From: CAYOBW01 sp964402115
GTDB lineage: Bacteria; Verrucomicrobiota; Kiritimatiellia; UBA8416; CAYOBW01
Assembly: GCA_964402115.1 (NCBI GenBank)
Contig: CAYOBW010000232.1
Span: forward strand, 1 to 11,230
DNA length: 11,230 nucleotides
Reading direction: 5' to 3'
The notes under the pieces are model-generated. The model worked only from the letters and a program-made list of their open reading frames with translations, was not told the DNA's origin and made no database searches. The position numbers and the translations under genes were made by a program. Shown piece by piece: positions 1-6,111 of the stretch (position 1 is the first letter of the stretch; every line of letters starts with the position of its first letter).

Positions 1-3000
1 GTCCGCACGCGGTAATAACGGTTACCCGCCGGCGGCACGCCGATCAATGAAAAATCATCGCGAAGTTGCAGCGTCCCCGGCTGGCCGGCCGGATGGGTGT
101 CGCCCAGGTCCACGGGGATGTCACCGAACACGCCGTTACAGCCGCCACGCGCGTCGCCGTCGCTGTACTGCACCCGGTAGCGCTGGCCCCCGACGCTGCC
201 CCAGGCCACAACCACACCGGGGCCCGCCACGCTGAGCGCGTTGAGCCGCAGCACCGAGGCGGCGTTCGTCGGGTTGGTGCCCGCGCGGAACTCCTCCCCG
301 TTGCTGAGCCGGTCCCCGTCCGGATCGGCGTCGGACGCAGCCTCCGCATTGGTGTAGCTGCCGAAATGCGCCGTCTGCCATGCGCCAAACGGCGTCAGCG
401 CCGCCTGCAGCCCGACCTGACCCGGCGTGTCGGTGTCCAGCGTGTAAACCAGGGCGTCGGCAGGAACCGCACCCAGCGCGACGCCGAGGTTGGTCAGCCC
501 GCCGGTGTAGGTGAACAGCGTGAACGTCCCGGGGCCGAAGCCCCCGGCATCCTCGATGTTCAGCGTGCCGCCGAGCGTCAGGTTGCCGAGGATGGCAAGC
601 GGGTTGCCCGGCAGGCGACTGGCGATGTTCGCGCCGGCTTGCACCGTGAGGTTGCCGCGGATCGTTCCGGCGCCGCCGATTGTCGCGCCGGCGGCAACCG
701 TGACCGGACTGGCGAGGACGCCGCTGACCACCAGGGCGCCGTTGCTGACAAGGGTGTCGGTCGTGAAGGTGTTACTGCCGGCCAGTGTGAGCGGGCCCGG
801 GCCGGTCTTGATCAGGCTCCCGGGGCCGGAGATGGCTCCGGCGAAGCTGTCGGCTTCCGCGTTATCGACGGTGAGCACACCCGCGCCGAGGCGGATGGCG
901 CCGGCGCCGGCGATGCTGGACACGGTCGCGCGGGCGCCGTTCACGTCCAGGGCGGCGCCGGCGGCGATGGACACCGCGGCATGCGCCGGCAGGGCGGATG
1001 CCTCACTGTACGCGGCCAGGATGGCGTTGTACCATTGGGTGGCCATCCAGTCGTAGCCGGTGCTGTTGGGGTGCACGCCATCGGCGCCGAGACCGCCGGA
1101 CGGGAACCCCGTCCACAGATCGCACAGCCCGACCGGATAGCCCCGGGCGCGCAGCAGCGCGACCTCGGCATCCACGATGGTGTTGTAAGCGATGGTGGCC
1201 GCGCTGTAGGTCCCGGTGCGCGGCGTGGCGTCGGCCACGATGATGCGTACACCGGGCCGCAGGGTGAGCAGCTTGGTCAGCAGCGCGTGCAGCCGGTCCT
1301 GTACCCCGGTCATGTTCGGCACGTCGTTGGCGCCGAGCAGCAGGAGCACCAGGTCGGGGTGCAGCGCGCCGCGGCCGGTGTCGTGGCCGCCGTCGAGCCA
1401 GTAGCCGCCGTCTGGGTTGCGGGAGGCGCCGCCGTACGTGTTGTAGACCGTGAGGTCGAGCCCGTCGAGGTTAGCGGACGTGCAACTGAGCGTGTACGAC
1501 GACAGGCCGTTGTGGTGCGTCTGGTCGAGCGGGCTTGTCGGCAGGCTGCCGGGGTTCTCGGATTTGACGCCAACGAACTGGACGTCCGAAGCGACGGGGC
1601 GGAGCAGGCTGTAGAGCGGCCCGCGGTAGCCCGCATTGCTGCCGCCGGAACCGTAGGTGATGGAGTCGCCCAGCGGCATGATCCGGAGGTTCGCGGGAAG
1701 CGCGCCGGGCGCGGGCGCGGCCAGCTGCAGGGTGCCGGCGTTGATGGCGACCGCGCCGCCGAAGCTGTTGTTGCCGGCGAGCACGAGGGTCCCCGCGCCC
1801 GTCTTGACCACCGCTCCGCCCGCGCCCGAAAGGCTGCCTTTCATGGTCAGCACGTCAGCGGCGGCGGCAACCTTCACGGTCAGCGTATGCGTGTCCAGCG
1901 CGATTGGGCCGGCAAACGTGGCGCCGCCCTGTCCCGGATAGCAACCGATGGTGCTGCCGGCGTTCAGGTTGATGCTCTGGCTCACCGTCATCTTGTTCAG
2001 GACGCGGAGCGCGGCGCCGGTCACGTCCCACGTCGCACCTGTCCCGCCGTTGAGGTTGATCACGCCGGCAGCCGTCACAAACGCGCCCCCGCCGCCGCCG
2101 AAGTTCAACTCGCCGCCGTTGGCGACGTTGATCACAGCCCCGGGACCGGGATAGTTGGCGGCACTGCTCCCGTAGGGGGCGGCGTTGGCGCCGATGTTGA
2201 GCGTGCCGGTGAAGCCGGAGATCGCGGCGGTGACACGCGTCCACGTCGTATGCGCGCCGGCGAGATTCCACGTGCCGGCGCCGGCGAGCGGAAGGTTCCA
2301 CGTGCCGACGCCCGCCGTGACGTTCAGCACGCCCGCCCCGCCGAGGGTGATGCCGGAGGTGCGGGAAAGCTGCACGGTGCCGGCAATCCGCAGCACGCCG
2401 TCGCCAACGGTGGTCGCGCCGGTGAAGCGGTGGGCGCCGGCCAGGATTACCACGCCCCCGCCCACGATGCTCACGGCCGTCGCGCCGCCGATGCCGTTCG
2501 TGTCGGAGCTGGTCACGGTGTAGTGGCGCTGCCGGTTCTGGAAGAGCACGCTGCCGGTCGACACGCCGCCGGCGGCAAGCGCGACGTTGGTCTGCGTGAC
2601 GCCCACGGCCGCGCCGCCATCCCAGTAGGCATCGGCGAAGGTCACCGCGCCCAGCGGGGCCTGGGCGGAGGCGAAGGTCACCGCGCTCAGGGGCGCGCTA
2701 TAGAGGTTGGCGGCAAAGTTGCGCGTCGTCGCGGCGTCGCACACGGCGCCGGCGGTACCGAGCCAGCAACCGATGTTCGAGACGTCGCGGAGCTGGATGG
2801 CGTTCAGCTGCGCGGACGGCTGCGGCGTCCCGGTCCCCGCCAGGGTGAAGGACTGCGTCGAGCCGTCGGCCAGGAACAGGCCGGTGACGTGCTGGCCCAC
2901 GCCGCCGAGGGCGTTGGCGCTGTTGTAGTCCAGGGTTTGGCTGTTGCCGTCGGCGCTGGCAATGTGCTCGGCGCGTCCGGCAGGATCGGGATTGGCGGCG

Positions 3001-3440
3001 CGGCCGTCATGGACCCAGAACTGCACGGCATACTGGTGACCGCCAGTCAGGTTGTTGAGCGTGACGGTGGCCGATCCGCCGAAGCCCGTGTACGCCGACC
3101 CCTGGAGGAGCGTCTTGTAGCCGGCCGTCAGGCCGCTCCACGGGCTGGCCGTGCCGCCGCTGAAGACGGAGTTATTGAGGCCCGTAAAGCCGCTGAACGT
3201 GACATGGCCCCCGCCCAGCGCCGTCAGGCTGCTTCCCGCACTGAAGCTCACACCGTTGAGCGTGGTGGCGCCGTTCGACTCGTCATAGGCGTACACGAGG
3301 CTGCCGGCCGTCTTCACGTCGGCATCGCCGACGACGGTCGCCGGCGGGAGAAAGATGATGGGCGCCGCCGGCGCGCCGGCAGCGGAGGCCGCCAGCACGG
3401 CGCCGGCCAGCACCTCCCGGGTATAATGCCGAACCCTCAT
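1..3440 (-). CDS. Secreted autotransporter-type beta-strand-repeat protein with embedded SGNH/GDSL hydrolase domain (C-terminus off the left edge)
   Basis: I translated the minus strand from the ATG at 3440-3438 and found no stop down to base 3, giving 1146 codons and an open left edge. Residues 1-26 form a signal peptide (basic MRVRHYTR, hydrophobic core, Ala-rich cleavage region). Residues about 37-220 resemble the jelly-roll-like N-terminal domain of such proteins (GDADVKTAGSLVYAY; QLNAIQLRDV). Glycine-rich beta-strand repeats follow, with clear PATR-type units at about 543-573 (TGAGTLVLAGNNSF) and 868-906 (SLIKTGPGPLTLAGSNTF). Between them, about 588-805, lies an SGNH hydrolase: GDSITYG with Ser593, HNG with Gly645, GAND with Asn705, and DGVHP with Asp787 and His790. 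The tail has FTLFTYTG, an Asp-rich loop at about 1037 (DADPDGDRLSNGEEF) and GNRYYRVR near the edge, where such proteins usually end. It probably cleaves ester bonds, perhaps carbohydrate acetyl groups, outside the cytoplasm. The substrate is unknown. Confidence 0.9.
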   Translation of the reverse strand, partial: MRVRHYTREVLAGAVLAASAAGAPAAPIIFLPPATVVGDADVKTAGSLVYAYDESNGATTLNGVSFSAGSSLTALGGGHVTFSGFTGLNNSVFSGGTASPWSGLTAGYKTLLQGSAYTGFGGSATVTLNNLTGGHQYAVQFWVHDGRAANPDPAGRAEHIASADGNSQTLDYNSANALGGVGQHVTGLFLADGSTQSFTLAGTGTPQPSAQLNAIQLRDVSNIGCWLGTAGAVCDAATTRNFAANLYSAPLSAVTFASAQAPLGAVTFADAYWDGGAAVGVTQTNVALAAGGVSTGSVLFQNRQRHYTVTSSDTNGIGGATAVSIVGGGVVILAGAHRFTGATTVGDGVLRIAGTVQLSRTSGITLGGAGVLNVTAGVGTWNLPLAGAGTWNLAGAHTTWTRVTAAISGFTGTLNIGANAAPYGSSAANYPGPGAVINVANGGELNFGGGGGAFVTAAGVINLNGGTGATWDVTGAALRVLNKMTVSQSINLNAGSTIGCYPGQGGATFAGPIALDTHTLTVKVAAAADVLTMKGSLSGAGGAVVKTGAGTLVLAGNNSFGGAVAINAGTLQLAAPAPGALPANLRIMPLGDSITYGSGGSNAGYRGPLYSLLRPVASDVQFVGVKSENPGSLPTSPLDQTHHNGLSSYTLSCTSANLDGLDLTVYNTYGGASRNPDGGYWLDGGHDTGRGALHPDLVLLLLGANDVPNMTGVQDRLHALLTKLLTLRPGVRIIVADATPRTGTYSAATIAYNTIVDAEVALLRARGYPVGLCDLWTGFPSGGLGADGVHPNSTGYDWMATQWYNAILAAYSEASALPAHAAVSIAAGAALDVNGARATVSSIAGAGAIRLGAGVLTVDNAEADSFAGAISGPGSLIKTGPGPLTLAGSNTFTTDTLVSNGALVVSGVLASPVTVAAGATIGGAGTIRGNLTVQAGANIASRLPGNPLAILGNLTLGGTLNIEDAGGFGPGTFTLFTYTGGLTNLGVALGAVPADALVYTLDTDTPGQVGLQAALTPFGAWQTAHFGSYTNAEAASDADPDGDRLSNGEEFRAGTNPTNAASVLRLNALSVAGPGVVVAWGSVGGQRYRVQYSDGDARGGCNGVFGDIPVDLGDTHPAGQPGTLQLRDDFSLIGVPPAGNRYYRVR

Positions 3441-3448
3441 CGTCAAAG

Positions 3449-3453
3449 CCTCC
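3449..3453 (-). promoter_or_regulatory. Ribosome binding site of the SGNH/beta-strand-repeat gene
   Basis: On the minus strand GGAGG lies 8 nt before the ATG at 3440. This is a strong Shine-Dalgarno sequence at good spacing, and with the signal peptide it fixes the start. The gap begins 5 bp further upstream, so any promoter is hidden. Confidence 0.8.
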
Positions 3454-3457
3454 GCGC

Positions 3458-3557
3458 NNNNNNNNNNNNNNNNNNNNNNNNNNNNNNNNNNNNNNNNNNN
3501 NNNNNNNNNNNNNNNNNNNNNNNNNNNNNNNNNNNNNNNNNNNNNNNNNNNNNNNNN
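3458..3557. other. Assembly gap (100 N)
   Basis: Exactly 100 N, the conventional placeholder for a gap of unknown length. It separates the regulator's stop (3563) from the ribosome binding site of the secreted protein, so the true spacing, and whether anything lies between, cannot be read. Confidence 0.97.
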
Positions 3558-3562
3558 GCGTG

Positions 3563-4150
3563 TCAGGCGGGCCTGCGGCGTGCGAGGCGGATCAGTACGC
3601 GGGGAAGCACGCCGGGCGGCTGCAGGAGCCGATACCGTCCTTTTGTCCGTCCGATCCAGCCTCTCCGCATGAGCTTGTTCAGGTGCCGGTGCAGCGCGTC
3701 TGTCGACATGCCGGTGCGGCGGCGCAAGGCCGTCACGCCGAGAAGCGGCTCGCGCCCCAGCACATACACCAGTCGAACACGCCGCGGGTGCGTGAGCGCC
3801 GTCAGGGCGGCGAACAGCCGGTCCGCCGGACGCCGCCCCCGCCGCAACTCCTGGCGCAGTGCGGCCACCAAGTCCGTCGCCTCGGCCACGGCCGGATCAG
3901 CTTCCAGCCGATAGTAGACCGCCGAGCCGACGCGCTCGACGGCCAGCAACCCCCGTGCGTTCAGGCTGCGCAGGCTTTGACTCGCGCGCGGCAGCGACTG
4001 CCCCGTCAGTCGCGCGAGGCGCGAGACCGACTCGGCTGGATGGTCCCACACGCAGCGCAGCAAAGCCAGGCGACCTCGGTTCGCCAGCGCGCGGCACGTA
4101 CGCCAGAGCGTGGGACTGAGTTCAAGCGACGCGGTTCCTGGATCGTTCAT
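3563..4150 (-). CDS. ArsR-like transcriptional regulator with two winged-helix domains
   Basis: A 195-residue basic protein. Residues 10-83 fit an ArsR-type winged helix: a helical start (LWRTCRALANRGRLALLRCV), a helix-turn-helix at about 41-65 and a wing ending in SAVYYRLE. Residues about 112-176 look like a second, divergent copy (FAALTALTHPRRVRLVYVL, a helix-turn-helix at about 138-163, wing GRTKGRYRLL). An Arg-rich tail follows. I see no Cys metal site of the classic CxC type, so the signal it senses is unknown. The frame stays open upstream to a TTG at 4408, but that stretch is Cys-rich low-quality sequence crossing two palindromes, so I chose the ATG at 4150. There is no clear Shine-Dalgarno; translation may be leaderless or weak. 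A palindrome ends 5 bp before the start, which suggests autoregulation. It is co-directional with the secreted SGNH gene across the gap. Confidence 0.82.
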   Translation of the reverse strand: MNDPGTASLELSPTLWRTCRALANRGRLALLRCVWDHPAESVSRLARLTGQSLPRASQSLRSLNARGLLAVERVGSAVYYRLEADPAVAEATDLVAALRQELRRGRRPADRLFAALTALTHPRRVRLVYVLGREPLLGVTALRRRTGMSTDALHRHLNKLMRRGWIGRTKGRYRLLQPPGVLPRVLIRLARRRPA

Positions 4151-4155
4151 GACTA

Positions 4156-4179
4156 TTGCACACTTTATGAAGTGTGCAA
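4156..4179. promoter_or_regulatory. 24-bp palindrome, candidate operator 1
   Basis: Arms TTGCACACTT and AAGTGTGCAA are perfect reverse complements around a TATG centre. It sits 5 bp upstream of the winged-helix regulator's ATG, where a bound repressor would block transcription or translation initiation. It shares its core with the palindrome at 4363-4386. Binding by the adjacent regulator is inference. Confidence 0.75.
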
Positions 4180-4362
4180 CAGTTAGGCCAGCGGAATCGA
4201 CAGGCTTTGAACCACCGGCGCACGGCCAGCTTCGCCCACACGCATGCGGACCGGCCCCACCTGCGGGCTGGCAAACGCGGCCAGCCGCCTGCGTCGGTAA
4301 TCCCCGCAGGGGGGAATGCGCTACGACAGCCCCGCCCTCCCGGAAGTCCATCCACCGGGATG

Positions 4363-4386
4363 CCGCACACTTCATGAAGTGTGCGG
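4363..4386. promoter_or_regulatory. 24-bp perfect palindrome, candidate operator 2
   Basis: Arms CCGCACACTT and AAGTGTGCGG flank a self-complementary CATG, so all 24 bp are symmetric. The inner part matches the palindrome at 4156-4179 except for one centre base; only the outer two pairs otherwise differ. Centre-to-centre distance is 207 bp, close to 20 helical turns. It may be a second operator acting with the first by looping, or the control site of a lost rightward gene: TATCCT at 4387-4392 and an ATG at 4397 follow it directly. Confidence 0.7.
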
Positions 4387-4516
4387 TATCCTGTTCATGC
4401 GTCGACAAGGGGGATGCGGAACCGTCGCGGGGGGGGGCAGCAACGCATGCCGCGGGTCAATCAGCTTACCGACAGCCAGCGTTCGATGCGGTTCCCGGCC
4501 ATGCTCACCCTGCCCG

Positions 4517-5611
4517 CTACAGCGCATCGGGCGCGTTCATCACCCTGGCCTGGTGGTTGATGGACTCCTCGTGGATGGCCTTCAGGAGCCGGGCCATGAA
4601 GTCAGCGCTCAGCCCAAGCCCCAATCCCTGCGCCTGGCGCTCGCTGACGATCTGCTCCCACCGCGGCGTCTGCAGGATGGTGACATTGCTCTCCTTCTTG
4701 AGTCGCCCCATCTGCTCGGAAATGTGCATGCGCTGGGCCAGTTTCGCGATGACGTCCCGATCAAGCACATCCACCTGGGCGCGGAGCTCATCGAGGGTGT
4801 AGTGGAACTGCCGGTCGGTCGTGTCGGGCGCGCGGAGAACCAGCCGGTGCAGCACATCCGCCAGCGCCGCCGGGGTCACCTGCTGGCGCGCATCGCTGAG
4901 CGCCGCATCCGGGCAGACGTGGGACTCGATCATCAGACCGTCGAACTGCAGGTCCATCGCCTCCTGGGCAATGCCGTAGATCAGCGCCTGCGTGCCGCCC
5001 ATGTGACTGGGGTCCGCGAGCAGCGGCAGCGTGGGCATCCGGGTCTTGAGGTCAATGGCGATCTGCCAGTGGGGCGGGTTGCGGTAGGGCGATTGCTCGC
5101 GACTGGCGAAGCCGCGCAGGATCGCCCCCAACCGCGTCAGGCCGGCCTTCTGCAGGCGCTCCAGCGCCCCCACCCACAGGTCGAGGTCCGGGCTGACCGG
5201 GTTCTTGACCAGCACCGGCAGGTCCGCGCCGGCGAGAGCGTCCGCGATCTCCTGCACGGCGAAAGGGTTGACCGTGGTCCGCGCCCCGATCCAGAGCAGG
5301 TCCACGCCGGCGGCGAGCGCCTCGCGCACGTGGCCGGCATTGGCGACTTCGGTGGCGGTCAGCATGCCGGTTTCCTGGCGCACGCGGCGGAGCCACTGCA
5401 GCCCGGGCGCACCCACCCCCTCGAACGCACCGGGCCGGGTGCGCGGCTTCCAGATCCCCGCCCGAAACACCTTGATCCCGAGCGCGGACAGCGCCCGGGC
5501 AGTTTGCAGCGTCTGCTCCTCCGTCTCGGCGCTGCAGGGACCGGCAATGACCAGCGGGCGGCGGAACGTCGCATGCAAACGCGTGAGAGCCTCTCCCGGA
5601 ACAGCTGGCAT
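4517..5611 (-). CDS. aroF: Bifunctional DAHP synthase / chorismate mutase (type II)
   Basis: The 364-residue protein joins two shikimate-pathway activities: condensation of phosphoenolpyruvate with erythrose 4-phosphate to DAHP, and chorismate to prephenate. Residues 15-250 are a type I beta DAHP synthase barrel: IAGPCSAET with metal-ligand Cys26, KPRT at 55-58, LVKNP at 134-138, DPSHMGG with His203, IESH with Glu229 and SDARQQ with Asp240. Residues about 270-355 are an AroQ-type helical chorismate mutase (LDELRAQVDVLDRD, RMHISEQMGRLKKE, then IHEESINHQ). This order, synthase first, is the Bacteroides-type fusion; in Bacillus the mutase is N-terminal. A GTG at 5623 would overlap the AAGGGAG at 5623-5629, so the ATG at 5611 is the better start, 11 nt from GGGAG. 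The upstream small gene ends 30 bp away, suggesting one operon. The mutase half may provide feedback sensing by prephenate. The symbol follows common usage for this subfamily and is not isoform-specific. Confidence 0.95.
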   Translation of the reverse strand: MPAVPGEALTRLHATFRRPLVIAGPCSAETEEQTLQTARALSALGIKVFRAGIWKPRTRPGAFEGVGAPGLQWLRRVRQETGMLTATEVANAGHVREALAAGVDLLWIGARTTVNPFAVQEIADALAGADLPVLVKNPVSPDLDLWVGALERLQKAGLTRLGAILRGFASREQSPYRNPPHWQIAIDLKTRMPTLPLLADPSHMGGTQALIYGIAQEAMDLQFDGLMIESHVCPDAALSDARQQVTPAALADVLHRLVLRAPDTTDRQFHYTLDELRAQVDVLDRDVIAKLAQRMHISEQMGRLKKESNVTILQTPRWEQIVSERQAQGLGLGLSADFMARLLKAIHEESINHQARVMNAPDAL

Positions 5612-5641
5612 CGTTATGGGCACTCCCTTGGGTTGCGCGCC

Positions 5642-5911
5642 TCACCCCAACCCGCTGCGCGTGGCGCGTTCCTGGATGATCTCCAACACCGTCGGATCCA
5701 CGGAAAACAGGCCCTCGAGCGTGACCCGGGCGAGGTTGCGGATAGACTCCTCCGCGGTCTGCCCCACGACGCCCTCGCCGGCCGGCAGGCCATAGCCTTG
5801 CAGCGCCATCAGGCCGGCGCGGATGGCGGCATCCACGCCGGCGATCGCCTTCATCGAACAGCCCAGCGCGGGGAAGACCTCGTGAGCCAGAATCGCTTTC
5901 AGCACGTTCAT
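5642..5911 (-). CDS. Mini-CyuA: small serine dehydratase alpha-like / UPF0597-like protein, 89 residues
   Basis: The ATG at 5911 follows AGGGGG by 5 nt. Residues 2-18 (VLKAILAHEVFPALGC) resemble the N-terminal signature of the CyuA/YhaM (UPF0597, SDH_alpha-like) family, normally followed by TEP. From Cys18 on, CSMKAIAGVDAAIRAGLMAL, then GEGVVGQTAEESIRNLARV and DPTVLEII, match my memory of the family's C-terminal 70 residues (SCAMK, GNEGIV, EQSIANL, DRQIIEIM). Full-length members have about 430 residues, so some 340 central residues are absent, and nothing upstream could encode them. Full-length CyuA-type enzymes are iron-sulfur cysteine desulfidases using three Cys; only one Cys remains here, so that catalysis is unlikely. 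It precedes the DAHP synthase fusion by 30 bp. It could be a small regulatory or binding protein, or an in-frame deletion remnant. The frame, start and stop are intact. Confidence 0.75.
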   Translation of the reverse strand: MNVLKAILAHEVFPALGCSMKAIAGVDAAIRAGLMALQGYGLPAGEGVVGQTAEESIRNLARVTLEGLFSVDPTVLEIIQERATRSGLG

Positions 5912-5940
5912 GGGAGCCCCCTGCCCAAAGACAGCCGCAG

Positions 5941-5970
5941 AGAATACGTCCCGTGCCGTCACATTGTCTA
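5941..5970 (-). promoter_or_regulatory. Candidate sigma70-type promoter of the mini-CyuA/aroF operon
   Basis: On the minus strand TAGACA (5970-5965) and TATTCT (5946-5941) are 18 bp apart, 5 of 6 and 4 of 6 matches to consensus. Transcription would begin near 5934, about 23 nt before the ATG at 5911. This supports the ATG over an upstream TTG at 5998. I found no equally good plus-strand promoter for the divergent LamG gene in 5912-6111. Confidence 0.4.
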
Positions 5971-6111
5971 TAGCGACGTCAGGCGGATTCCGACACAATA
6001 TGTCAGCCGCTATCCACGTTATGGTAAGGGGTATCCGCGTGCCTTGGCTGCCCCGGAAGCGGCGGCGACGCCAAACCGCAAGGCAGGTACATCTGGTTCC
6101 GGGAGAAGATC

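Larger units (their letters stand above)
4151..4516. other. Intergenic control region between DAHP synthase and the winged-helix regulator
   Basis: About 366 bp without a gene I can support. It holds the two palindromes. Open frames crossing it on both strands encode Cys/Arg/Pro-rich sequence without motifs. A 37-codon plus-strand frame at 4447-4560 (starting MPRVNQLTDSQRSMRF) has no clear ribosome binding site and overlaps the end of the DAHP synthase gene. I see no T-tailed terminator hairpin after the DAHP synthase stop. Confidence 0.6.

Noticed and set aside
66..3914. Plus-strand 1282-residue open frame
   Set aside because: It is antisense to the SGNH/beta-repeat gene, crosses the N gap, is Arg/Gly/Ala-rich and has no motifs or signal peptide.
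4303..4317. TCCCC/GGGGA inverted repeat between the palindromes
   Set aside because: It is short and made of homopolymer runs; there is no T tract and no sign of function.
4151..4408. N-terminal extension of the winged-helix regulator (TTG start, 86 extra residues)
   Set aside because: The extension is Cys/Gly/Pro-rich, contains both palindromes as coding sequence, and adds nothing to the winged-helix fold that begins after the ATG at 4150.
5912..5998. N-terminal extension of mini-CyuA (TTG start at 5998)
   Set aside because: It has no similarity to the family, covers the promoter candidate at 5941-5970, and the ATG at 5911 has a good ribosome binding site.
5992..6004. GACA-CAATA-TGTC dyad between the divergent genes
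   Set aside because: The arms are only 4 bp and there is no second copy, so it is too weak to call an operator.
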